Assembly (NCBI RefSeq): GCF_003709565.1
Contig: NZ_QNRC01000024.1
Span: 1-61,384 of the forward strand
Length of the DNA stretch: 61,384 bases
Source of the DNA: Paracoccus sigandri
GTDB taxonomy: Bacteria > Pseudomonadota > Alphaproteobacteria > Rhodobacterales > Rhodobacteraceae
Direction of reading: 5' to 3'
Below the pieces are notes generated by a model that had not been told where the DNA came from, ran no database searches, and saw nothing but the letters and a program-made list of their open reading frames with translations. Below are positions 29,292 to 36,878 of this stretch, in pieces. Made by a program: the position numbers and the translations under genes. Position 1 is the first letter of the stretch. Each line of letters starts with the position of its first letter.

Positions 29292-29989
29292 TCAGCGCTC
29301 CCGCCCCAATGACGACCGGTCACCGGACGCCATCTGTTCATTGAGCTTGCGCACCATCACCGCCTCGATCTCGGGCAGGCATTCGGCAGCGATCAGCGGG
29401 TCAACCCCGAGCGCCCGCGCCATCGCGAGGGCCGCCGTCATGTCCCAGCCGATGACGGCACCGCCGCCCATGCCGGTCGCGAGGCGAAGCTGTCCGGTCA
29501 GGCGCTGCGCCAGATCCCAGACCTGCCAACCTTCCGGAGTTTCCGGACGGCTCACGCGCGCCGGGCAGTCCGGGCACGAGCCTTCGCAGGCTGCGCAGTA
29601 GTCTCCGCCCCCGCCGAAGTGCCAGTCGGCAAGGGCGCGGAGGCGTTTTTTTCCGCGTCCAGCATCAGGTGCGGTGCAAGGCAGCGGGTCTGGAAGGCCT
29701 CGAAGATGGGCCAGATGTCGAGAAGCGCGTCGATGCCTTCCGGGGTGACGGGAACGGGATTGCCATCGGCGTCGCCGACGCCCTCCCAGCCGGTAACCAC
29801 GCGCCGCGCCACGGCCTTGGCCATGACCAGCGCCTGTTCCTCTTTGCTGGCACCCTCGGGCAGTGCTTCCACCGCCGGGTCGTTGCGGGCGGCGACCATG
29901 ATCGCGGTGGTGACAGGCAGGACATGCAGACCCAGGCCAGAGCCCAGGTCGAGCCATTTCGGCGTGGCGGACAGATCGAGACGGATCAT
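29292..29989 (-). CDS. Tail assembly chaperone, -1 frameshift product (GT-like)
   Basis: Predicted fusion made when ribosomes starting at 29989 slip back one base at 29645-29651. After DAEKK the frame continues RLRALADWHFGGGG and runs about 115 aa to the stop at 29292. The extension has a putative zinc ribbon (CAACEGSCPDC) and a C-terminal helix. This matches the G/GT arrangement of lambda-like phages, where the rare long form helps wrap tape-measure protein. The -1 frame has no good start of its own near the junction, which supports frameshifting. Confidence 0.75.
29552..29989 (-). CDS. Tail assembly chaperone, zero-frame product (G-like)
   Basis: 145 aa from ATG 29989 (gagga about 9 nt upstream) to 29552. 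Opens MIRLDLSATPKWLDLG and ends in an Ala/Arg/Thr-rich tail after the slippery codons. Position between the tail-tube and tape-measure genes is that of the G chaperone. The tail after the slip site is low complexity, consistent with the conserved part continuing in the -1 frame. Confidence 0.8.
   Translation of the reverse strand: MIRLDLSATPKWLDLGSGLGLHVLPVTTAIMVAARNDPAVEALPEGASKEEQALVMAKAVARRVVTGWEGVGDADGNPVPVTPEGIDALLDIWPIFEAFQTRCLAPHLMLDAEKNASAPLPTGTSAGAETTAQPAKARARTARRA
29645..29651 (-). promoter_or_regulatory. Programmed -1 ribosomal frameshift site (A AAA AAC)
   Basis: On the minus strand the zero-frame codons read GAA AAA AAC, giving a classic X XXY YYZ heptamer A AAA AAC. Shifting back one base enters a long open frame that carries the conserved chaperone extension. 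A GC-rich segment follows that could fold as a stimulator, though I did not define a stem. Confidence 0.75.
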
Positions 29990-29991
29990 GG

Positions 29992-30936
29992 TCAATATTC
30001 CTCGATGTCGTTGATGAGAGTAACGGTGCACATCCGCCCGAGCGTGGCATCGCGCGCGGCCTGCCAGTCGAAGCTGGCCTGGATACCCTGCGGGCCGCCG
30101 ATCTCGATGCGCGGACGCGGCAGATAGACGGCGTGGACGGTAACCGTCAGGCTTTCGCCCGAGACGAGGCTGTAGGAGAACTCCAGCTCGCAGGACGTGC
30201 CATTGATCGCCTGCGTCACCAGCGTCTGGTCGGCAAAGCGGACCTCGGTGCGGCCGGTCAGCGCGGCGATGGAGGGATCGGCGCCGTCGATCATGCCGTC
30301 GGCACGGATGGTCTCGATCCGGTCGAGATTGTTGGCGTAGGTGATCTCGGTCGAGATCACGTTGCCGAGCGCGGTGCCGTTCCGTTTGATCGCGCCGTTG
30401 AAATGCCCGAAGCGGATCAGGTCGAGCTCAGTAGGGGTTCCCGCGCTGCTGGTCGTGGCCACCGTCTCGCCCTGCGCCACAAGGCGTGCCGTCGCAGTCA
30501 GCATGCCCGAGCGCTGCATCTGCCAGCTGAGCTGGTCCAGCACCACGCCGGAATAGATCGCGTAGCGCGGCACCTCGGGCATGGCGGTCTCGATCGCCAT
30601 GCTGGGCAGGGTCCAGCCGCCGGACTGGAAGGTATGGGTATATGGACCGGGCGAGCTTCCGGTGGTCGTGGGCGCGCCGAATGCCGCTTTCAGCCAGAAG
30701 CCGAAGGCCTCGGCATCGATCGGCACCACCACATCGCCATCCGCCGTGACCGCGTCTTTTACCGGCGCCAGCGGATCGCGGCCATAGCCGAGAAGTTCCG
30801 AGTTCAGCAGCGGCTGTTCGGACCCCAGCGTGGTGCTGGCGAACGGCATCCGCGTGTAGCCGCTGCCAGGCGGCGTGCCATAGGTCGTCTCGAACGCGAG
30901 CGCTATCCGCGCCCGCGCCCCTTGCGCGCGTGCCAT
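29992..30936 (-). CDS. Major tail tube protein
   Basis: 314 aa of the phage tail tube family. The N-terminus has ALAFETTYGTPP and many short beta-rich stretches; the C-terminal part has SLVSGESLTVTVHAVYLPRPRI. The stop is 2 nt before the chaperone start. Polymerises to form the flexible tail, consistent with a siphovirus-type particle. Confidence 0.85.
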   Translation of the reverse strand: MARAQGARARIALAFETTYGTPPGSGYTRMPFASTTLGSEQPLLNSELLGYGRDPLAPVKDAVTADGDVVVPIDAEAFGFWLKAAFGAPTTTGSSPGPYTHTFQSGGWTLPSMAIETAMPEVPRYAIYSGVVLDQLSWQMQRSGMLTATARLVAQGETVATTSSAGTPTELDLIRFGHFNGAIKRNGTALGNVISTEITYANNLDRIETIRADGMIDGADPSIAALTGRTEVRFADQTLVTQAINGTSCELEFSYSLVSGESLTVTVHAVYLPRPRIEIGGPQGIQASFDWQAARDATLGRMCTVTLINDIEEY

Positions 30937-30961
30937 CGTGTTTCTCCTATGATCGGTTGGA

Positions 30962-31381
30962 TCAGGCCAGTGTGTCGGCCGTGGAATAGTGCAAGACCAC
31001 CGGAATGACGGCGGCCTTCAGCGTGGCCGCGCCGTCCACCGGCAGATCGACCGGCTGCGGCGCTTCGGCCTCGACCCAGTCGCAGAGCCCGCCGAGCGTG
31101 CGGTCAGCGGCGAGCACCGTGCCGATACTGGCGCAGAGCGTGTCGAAGGCGGCGTCCCGGCTGGCGCCCTGCACCACGGCCTCGATCTCGGCGCGATGCT
31201 GGTAGTGGTAGCGCAAGGGCGAGAGCGTGACTTCCGGCTCGCCGGGTTCGCCGTCGCGCAGGATCAGAAGGCCAGCCGCGGGGACACGTTCGGGCAGGAC
31301 TTCGCCGCGCAAGGCCGTCGCGGGCAGAGCGACAAGCCGCGCATGCAGCGCGGCGAGGATGGTTTCGCGGGTCGTGGGCAT
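30962..31381 (-). CDS. Tail completion/terminator protein
   Basis: 139 aa. N-terminal helix (TRETILAALHARLVAL) and a beta-rich core typical of tail-terminator proteins; such proteins are sometimes misnamed acyl-CoA transferase by automated tools. It lies just before the tail-tube gene. Assignment rests on position and general sequence character. Confidence 0.6.
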   Translation of the reverse strand: MPTTRETILAALHARLVALPATALRGEVLPERVPAAGLLILRDGEPGEPEVTLSPLRYHYQHRAEIEAVVQGASRDAAFDTLCASIGTVLAADRTLGGLCDWVEAEAPQPVDLPVDGAATLKAAVIPVVLHYSTADTLA

Positions 31382-31418
31382 GTTAAGCTTTGTGAAAGTA
31401 AGACGATGAGGACGACAG

Positions 31419-31637
31419 GTGTTTGAGCAACTTCAAGACCAAATAGCGATAAGAATTGCTGACCTGCCAAACGGCACGCGATTCAATCTTCGTGACTTGC
31501 TCGGGGCGGCATGGCCAGAAGGCGCAGGTGATGCGCGGCAACTGGGCCGTGACTTTCGACAGAACCTTCCCAATTTCCCTGGCGTTGAAGACGCAGGAAA
31601 AGATGACGAGAACCTTCGCTGGTATTTGAAGCAGTAG
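31419..31637 (+). CDS. Orphan rightward gene in the late operon (DUF1413-like, possible moron)
   Basis: 72 aa, on the strand opposite to all surrounding structural genes. GTG start at 31419 with gagg 7 nt upstream. The core LPNGTRFNLRDLLGAAWP and ARQLGRDFRQNL resembles DUF1413 proteins, whose function is unknown. Its composition is more AT-rich than its neighbours. It fills the 260-nt space between two leftward late genes almost exactly. These are hallmarks of a moron expressed from the lysogen, but a promoter was not identified with certainty. Confidence 0.6.
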   Translation: MFEQLQDQIAIRIADLPNGTRFNLRDLLGAAWPEGAGDARQLGRDFRQNLPNFPGVEDAGKDDENLRWYLKQ

Positions 31638-31642
31638 TATCC

Positions 31643-32272
31643 TCAACTCCGATCTGATACCCAGCTCGCCACGATCAGCCCCGGCACCGCATCGCGCGCC
31701 CGCTCGGCGTCGCGTGCCAAATCCAGCCGCTTGGGCAGCCTGACCTGCGGGACCAGCAGGAAGATCGGCACCGTGGCCAGCCCTCGGCCGGTCTTCGAGC
31801 GTGACGCCACCGCACGGCCCTTGCTGTTCAGCCGTCCCTCGACCACCAGCAGGCTCGGGCCGGTGCGGCGATAGACGAAGCGCAGACGCAGACCGGTGCG
31901 GCGTTCCCATTCACCGGGGGTGATCCGACCGCCGCGGGTGGATTTGCCTGCGGCCGGGGTGGGGATGGCCAGCCAGAACCCGTCTCTTGAACGGATCAGC
32001 GGGCCTGTGTCATGGGCACCGACGATCACCGGGGCCTGGGACCAGACCAGCGCGGCGGCGTTCAGACTCGGCCTGCCCCTGGGATAAGCCTCCGACCGGA
32101 TAGTGCGGGCCAGACGTGCCCCGAGGCCTGCGCCGGTGATCTGTGCGCGCCAGGCGGATTTCAGGCCGGTCCCAGCGTCGCGCATCGCCGTGGTGACGGC
32201 CTTCTCGCCCGCGCGGGTCTCGGCCTGCATGATCCGGGCAATATCGCCGACGATGTTGATGCCGAGTTTCAC
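31643..32272 (-). CDS. DUF6441-like tail/head completion protein
   Basis: 209 aa, basic. Begins MKLGINIVGDIARIMQAET, typical of the DUF6441 phage family found between head-closure and tail-terminator genes. Role inferred as tail attachment or completion by position. Overlaps the upstream head-tail joining gene by 4 nt. Confidence 0.65.
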   Translation of the reverse strand: MKLGINIVGDIARIMQAETRAGEKAVTTAMRDAGTGLKSAWRAQITGAGLGARLARTIRSEAYPRGRPSLNAAALVWSQAPVIVGAHDTGPLIRSRDGFWLAIPTPAAGKSTRGGRITPGEWERRTGLRLRFVYRRTGPSLLVVEGRLNSKGRAVASRSKTGRGLATVPIFLLVPQVRLPKRLDLARDAERARDAVPGLIVASWVSDRS

Positions 32273-32580
32273 GCGGGCCTCAAGTCCACGGTCCAGATGA
32301 GGCGCTCCCGATCCCGGACGGGCTCGCCCTGAATGAGAAAGGCGTCGCCGTCGATTTCGATGCGGTCGCCGGGGCGCGGGTTCGAAACCTCGGCCACGCG
32401 CAGGTCGATCCGGGTGGTTTCCGACCAGAGCCGCGCGTCGCCGAAATCGGTGATGGCATCGGCGCGACGGGCGGCCACACGCACCAGCACGGGCGCGCCG
32501 CCACCGGCGATGTAGACCGCGTCCCGGCCGATGTTCGGATCAGCGAAGAGCGCACTGAGCGCGGCGGCGAAGGCGCTCAT
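32269..32580 (-). CDS. Head-tail joining protein
   Basis: 103 aa, similar to the lambda FII-type head-tail attachment proteins: DPNIGRDAVYIAGGG then beta strands RIDLRVAEVSNPRPGDRIEI. It binds the portal side of the filled head. It shares its first base with the end of the preceding DUF2190 gene and overlaps the next gene by 4 nt. Confidence 0.72.
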   Translation of the reverse strand: MSAFAAALSALFADPNIGRDAVYIAGGGAPVLVRVAARRADAITDFGDARLWSETTRIDLRVAEVSNPRPGDRIEIDGDAFLIQGEPVRDRERLIWTVDLRPA

Positions 32581-32915
32581 CAGAACGTCGCATTCAGCCG
32601 CACGCGGCCGATGGTGTCACCTGCGCCACCCGCCACCGCCTCGATCGCTACGCCGATCAGGGTGTTCGAGGTGGTGGTCTTGGTCGCTTCCTTGGCGGTG
32701 TTGTCCCAATAGACCTTGTCGCCGACGGCCCATGCTTGACTGGCGGTCTTTTTCAGATCGAAGACGCCGACAAGCGCGGCCTCGACGGGATCGCCGCTGG
32801 CGGCGGTTCCGGCGGCCACGCCGAAGATGGCACCGACGAGCAGGCCATCGCCGGAGGCGACGGCATAGGGCGCGGTCAGGGTGATGGTGTTGCCGGGCTG
32901 GACGAAGTTTTTCAT
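32580..32915 (-). CDS. DUF2190 capsid decoration protein
   Basis: 111 aa. MKNFVQPGNTITLTAPYAV and DKVYWDN are typical of DUF2190, a beta-rich decoration (cement) protein of siphophage heads. It follows the capsid gene, with an attenuator-like hairpin between them. Confidence 0.8.
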   Translation of the reverse strand: MKNFVQPGNTITLTAPYAVASGDGLLVGAIFGVAAGTAASGDPVEAALVGVFDLKKTASQAWAVGDKVYWDNTAKEATKTTTSNTLIGVAIEAVAGGAGDTIGRVRLNATF

Positions 32916-32942
32916 GATGTGGATCCTCGTGGAAAGACGAAA

Positions 32943-32962
32943 GGCGGCCCGTGAGGACCGCC
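32943..32962 (-). terminator. Terminator or attenuator hairpin between capsid and decoration genes
   Basis: On the minus strand, arms GGCGGTCC and GGGCCGCC pair (8 bp with one G-T wobble) around a TCAC loop, followed by TTTCGTCTTTCC. It lies 36 nt after the capsid stop and 28 nt before the DUF2190 start. Partial termination here would give more capsid than downstream message. Confidence 0.5.
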
Positions 32963-32997
32963 CGTGTGTTCGGGTTCATGGGTGAAGCGCCGGGCTG

Positions 32998-35052
32998 TTA
33001 CGCGCCGGCATTCTTGTAGAGCCCGCGCCAGTCGATGGCCTTGGCCCCGAAGTCGAGGCGGCACTTGATCTCGATGCCATCGACGTCGAAGCCGTTGCGG
33101 GTCTCGATATAGGCGCCCTGCTGACCCTCGAGATAGGCATACTCGATGGTGTCGATCTGGGCCGGAGAGGCGGCCAGATACCAGGCCGTCTCGCTGGCGG
33201 CATCGAGACGCGGCTCGCTGATCGGCGCCAACGTGCGGATCGACTGCGGCACGACATTGCCGCTCGTCGCCGGCACGAGGTTCTGCGCCACCAGCTGTTC
33301 GGCTTTCAGCTCCAGCGACGCCGGCACGATCAGATAGGCGGGGCGGATGTTCAGCACCGTCTTCTTGTCGAGCCCGGTCTGCTTCGCCATCGCGGCACGG
33401 GCCGCACCGACGCTGGTGACGTCGAGCGCCGCCGCGGTGCCGGCGAGGTTCCGGTGGTTGGCGTGGAACAGTGCCGTCCCGTCGGCCATGGCCGGGTTGG
33501 CGGTGATGATGCCCCAGACCACGTCGCTCTCCAGCTGCGCGATGGAGTTGCCATACATCGCCGGGATCCGGGTGAAGGCGTCGAGATCGTCGTTGATCAG
33601 CGTCTGGCGGGTGATCGCGACCACCCGGCCATAGGTCTTGACCTTGTAGCTCTCCTTGCTCTCACCGAGCGTGCCGCGCTTGAACTCGCCGCTCTCGCCG
33701 ACCTCGAGCAGCTGCGGCGCCTCGCCGAGCTGCACGCGGTGCATCGCCTTGAAGTCGGTGGCGAGCACCTGGCGGCAGAACAGCATGAAGGTGCGGGGAT
33801 AGGCCTCGTAGGCCTGCCGCAGGGTCTTGTTGGTGACCGCCGACAGGATCTCGGGGAAGTCCGATGTGGAATGCAGCGCCCGCGTCGCCACCTCGTCGCG
33901 CGACAGGCCCCGCGTGTTGACCCCGGCATTGCCGAGGCTCTCGCGGGCCAGTTCCAGCAGCGTCATGCCGCGATACTGGCGGGCGGCGTCCTCCAGCTGG
34001 AACAGCGTCGGGCTGTAGCGGTGCAGGAGCGCGTTCGCCACGGCGTCGCGGCGGGTGATGCGCTCGTCCCGGCCGCCGAGCGGGACAGAGACATGGCCGA
34101 AGGTGCGGGTCTCGTCCGACTTCGCGGCGACCTGGTCGAGGATCAGGCGGCGGGACTCGTCCACGCTGACGCCGCGCTTGACCAGATCCTCGGCAAAGCT
34201 GCGCTCGAGGTTCAGACGGCCCGCGAGATCGTAGATGGTGGAGACGCGATCACGTTCGGCCTCGCGGGCGCGGGTGGCGACAGCCTCGGTGTCGGGGGCG
34301 GGAATTGCCTGCGTCTGAGTCTGTGCACGGGTATCGACCCCGGCACCCTGCGCCTCGGTCGTGGTGGCTTTCGGCTCGGTCATGATGGTGTCCTCGGTAT
34401 CATTCGGCTCGGTCGGCTGGTTGCTGGCGGGGTTCGCGGCATCACCCGCCGCAGGGTTGGTCTGGTCGGTCATCGGGGATGCTCCTTGCTGAGTGGGGGC
34501 GTCCCGGCGATGGAGGACGCAGTCGTGAAGATCGGTGTTGGCGCGGAAACCGGCGGCGGGGTCGGCCCCGACCGGCACGGCGGAGACCTCGAACGGCGTC
34601 CAGTCGACCGCCCGCCAGAGCTCGCGGCCGCCATCCGGTTTCGAGACCTCAAAACGGTGGACCTGGTAGCCGATGGAGACCGCCCGGATGTGCCCGGCCT
34701 GGATGTCGCGCCAGATCGGCTCGACATCGGCACGCTCGCTGATCCGCACCTGCGCGATGCCGCGGCCGTTCTCGATCCTCGCCGATCCCGGCACGACCGA
34801 GCCGATCACCGCGTCGAGCGTGTCGAGCTCATGCACCTTCAGGAAGGGCGCGCCCGCGTTCAGCCGGTCGAGCCGGACATGGGCGGGGTCGAGGCTCAGC
34901 TCCTCGTCATAGGGCTCGCCGAAAAAGGTCGCGCGCCGGACCCGCGCCCCTGCCGACCAGACCACCTCGACGGTTCGGCTGTCGGCATCGGCGGTGTTCG
35001 GCGCAAGCTCCGCCGACCGGCGCATGGCCGGCAGTTCGATCATCGTGTCCAT
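32998..35052 (-). CDS. Prohead protease / major capsid protein fusion
   Basis: 684 aa. Residues 1-175 form an HK97-family (S78) protease with likely catalytic His74 (FLKVHEL) and Ser126 (IRAVSIGY). Residues about 180-310 are Thr/Pro/Ala-rich then charged and helical, like a scaffold. Residues about 310-684 are a gpT-type major capsid protein (RQVLATDFKAMHRVQLGE, LFHANHRN). Fusing protease, scaffold and capsid in one chain gives a self-maturing procapsid. Lies between portal and decoration genes, as expected. Confidence 0.88.
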   Translation of the reverse strand: MDTMIELPAMRRSAELAPNTADADSRTVEVVWSAGARVRRATFFGEPYDEELSLDPAHVRLDRLNAGAPFLKVHELDTLDAVIGSVVPGSARIENGRGIAQVRISERADVEPIWRDIQAGHIRAVSIGYQVHRFEVSKPDGGRELWRAVDWTPFEVSAVPVGADPAAGFRANTDLHDCVLHRRDAPTQQGASPMTDQTNPAAGDAANPASNQPTEPNDTEDTIMTEPKATTTEAQGAGVDTRAQTQTQAIPAPDTEAVATRAREAERDRVSTIYDLAGRLNLERSFAEDLVKRGVSVDESRRLILDQVAAKSDETRTFGHVSVPLGGRDERITRRDAVANALLHRYSPTLFQLEDAARQYRGMTLLELARESLGNAGVNTRGLSRDEVATRALHSTSDFPEILSAVTNKTLRQAYEAYPRTFMLFCRQVLATDFKAMHRVQLGEAPQLLEVGESGEFKRGTLGESKESYKVKTYGRVVAITRQTLINDDLDAFTRIPAMYGNSIAQLESDVVWGIITANPAMADGTALFHANHRNLAGTAAALDVTSVGAARAAMAKQTGLDKKTVLNIRPAYLIVPASLELKAEQLVAQNLVPATSGNVVPQSIRTLAPISEPRLDAASETAWYLAASPAQIDTIEYAYLEGQQGAYIETRNGFDVDGIEIKCRLDFGAKAIDWRGLYKNAGA

Positions 35053-35057
35053 GACGG

Positions 35058-36611
35058 TCAGTCCTGTTGGTCGGCCTGCGCCGGTTCGGTTTCCGCGTTG
35101 GCGGAGGGGCCATCGGCCGGTTCGTCTGCATCCGGATCGGTGGCCGGATCGTTGGTCTGCGCGCTGCCGGTCTTGGTGACGCGGCGCGGGTCGCTGTCGA
35201 GCACCAGCCCCAGCGCGTCGAGCTTGGCGTTGGTCGCCGCGATCTCGGCCAGCACCGCATCAGGGTTGTGGCCCTGCCGGGCGATGGCCTGTGCCAGCGT
35301 CATGGTGCCGGAGCGGATCGCCAGCAGGTCGGCCATCGCGTCCTTGTAGGGATCGACGGCGTCGAACTTCGGCGGCGACCATTCGACCGGTACGATGGGC
35401 GACGGGATCTGACCCGCCGCCCACGCCGCTTCCGTGAACCAGCGCCACACGGGCGCGCAGAACATCGGGATGAACAGCTGCCATTGGACGGCGTCGATCT
35501 GGCGGCGGAACTCGACGAGGCCCGCCCGGATCGAGGAATAGTTGACCTGGCTGAGATCGCCGGTCAGCAGCTCGTAAGGCACCCGGAACCCGGCCGAGAT
35601 CGTGTGCAGGCTCGCCCGTTTGTATTCGCCGTAGCCGCCGGTGGCCGATGGCTGGTTGAAGCGGATGTCCTTGCCGCCACGGGCATAAGCAATCAGGCCC
35701 GGCTCGAACTGCTCGACCCGGTTGCCATCGGCATCGACCACGGCGGGGGCGATGCCCTGCTGCGCCTCGTCATCGCCGAAGACGATGGCGGTGACGCAGG
35801 CCTCGGTCTTCTTGCGGACCAGTTCCGCCACCTCGTAATCGTCGAGATCGCGCAACGACCGGATCACCGGCGCGCCCCAGGGAACGCCGCGCACCTGCGT
35901 GCGCTGCTTTTCATAGACATGGGCGATCTCGGTCGCCGGGACCGGGCGCGATCCAAGCCCGCCCTGCAGCATGCCCCAGGCATCGCCGGGGTGTTCGCTG
36001 TGCAGCCAGTAGGCCCGACGCTTGCCCAAGGCATCGAACTCGATCCCCTGCACGATGTGACCTGCACCGATGGCGTCGGACCTGGTGGCGTCGAGGAAAT
36101 CGGCCTCCAGCACCTGCAATTGCAAGGGCACCGGCAGACCGTCCGAAGACCGCCGCAGGCGGCGGCGCACCAGCACCTCGCCCGCCTCGACCATCTCGCG
36201 GCAGATCAGCGTCTGCAGCCCGTATAAATCGAGTTGGCCATCGGCATCGCACTCCGCCGTCCACCGCTCGAACAGGGCATCGACCTTGCGGTCCAACGTC
36301 TCATTGCCGCTGGCGGCGCGCGGCATGATCCCCGCGCCGACGATGTTGTTGACCAGCACCGCCACGGCCTTGGCCGCATGCGGGTTGTTGCGCACCAGAT
36401 CCCGCATCCGGTCGCGGAGCAGCGCCCCGGCCACGCCGATCTCGGTATCGGCCGAAGAGCCCGGCGCGCGCCAGCCCTCTGTCCGCCGCCCGCGCGCGGC
36501 ACCGTCGTATCCCCGCGTCAGGGTCTCGAACGCCTGCCGCGCCATCACCCGGCGGGCGGCGATGCGCGGCGCCACCGATGCGATGGCATGGTCGAACCAG
36601 TTCGCGGACAT
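35058..36611 (-). CDS. Lambda-type portal protein
   Basis: About 517 aa. Lambda portal family motifs: RTPITDG-like N-terminal helices are replaced by LRDRMRDLVRNNPHAAKAV, followed by RRRLRRSSDGLPVPLQLQVLE and GVPWGAPV. It forms the dodecameric DNA gate at the head vertex. ATG 36611 is chosen because the longer frame upstream runs through a palindromic repeat. The ribosome site is weak. The C-terminal 50 aa are Asp/Pro/Ala-rich and low complexity. Confidence 0.88.
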   Translation of the reverse strand: MSANWFDHAIASVAPRIAARRVMARQAFETLTRGYDGAARGRRTEGWRAPGSSADTEIGVAGALLRDRMRDLVRNNPHAAKAVAVLVNNIVGAGIMPRAASGNETLDRKVDALFERWTAECDADGQLDLYGLQTLICREMVEAGEVLVRRRLRRSSDGLPVPLQLQVLEADFLDATRSDAIGAGHIVQGIEFDALGKRRAYWLHSEHPGDAWGMLQGGLGSRPVPATEIAHVYEKQRTQVRGVPWGAPVIRSLRDLDDYEVAELVRKKTEACVTAIVFGDDEAQQGIAPAVVDADGNRVEQFEPGLIAYARGGKDIRFNQPSATGGYGEYKRASLHTISAGFRVPYELLTGDLSQVNYSSIRAGLVEFRRQIDAVQWQLFIPMFCAPVWRWFTEAAWAAGQIPSPIVPVEWSPPKFDAVDPYKDAMADLLAIRSGTMTLAQAIARQGHNPDAVLAEIAATNAKLDALGLVLDSDPRRVTKTGSAQTNDPATDPDADEPADGPSANAETEPAQADQQD

Positions 36612-36615
36612 CACG

Positions 36616-36660
36616 GCATGACCCCAAAAAGTGGGAACCGGTTTTTGGACAAGGTCATGC
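36616..36660. repeat. REP-like palindrome at the portal gene start
   Basis: A 45-bp imperfect palindrome with ends gcatgacc and ggtcatgc and a central gggaaccgg. It strongly resembles the dispersed palindromes with a GTGGGAACCGG core that are abundant in alphaproteobacterial chromosomes. Here it sits between the gpW and portal genes, immediately upstream of the portal ATG. It may have inserted into the phage or supply an RNA hairpin that tunes portal translation. Confidence 0.65.
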
Positions 36661-36666
36661 CTTTCA

Positions 36667-36876
36667 TCATCTGTCTCCGCGCGAGAAGCCCGCAAGCCCG
36701 GCCACCGGCAATGGCCGGGACGTTCCGGCGATGGCGCGCTCGATGGTCCGGATGCGAGCCAGTAGATCCTCGGCCGAGCCGTAATCGACGGACTTTCCGT
36801 CATAGCTGACCCGGGTCGTGCCGCTGGCATAGGCCCGGCGCAGCGCCGAGAGCTCGGATTCCGTCCAGTCGGTCAT
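36667..36876 (-). CDS. gpW-like head-tail adaptor
   Basis: 69 aa; MTDWTESELSALRRAYASGT and YGSAEDLLARIRTIERA match the phage gpW family, small helical proteins that connect portal and tail. ATG 36876 lies 2 nt beyond the terminase stop; ggagg is 12 nt upstream. An alternative start at 36888 overlaps the terminase gene. Confidence 0.82.
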   Translation of the reverse strand: MTDWTESELSALRRAYASGTTRVSYDGKSVDYGSAEDLLARIRTIERAIAGTSRPLPVAGLAGFSRGDR

Positions 36877-36878
36877 CT

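Noticed and set aside
27166..29601. 811-aa rightward open frame opposite the tape-measure gene
   Set aside because: Same composition artefact; the leftward gene has clear tape-measure features.
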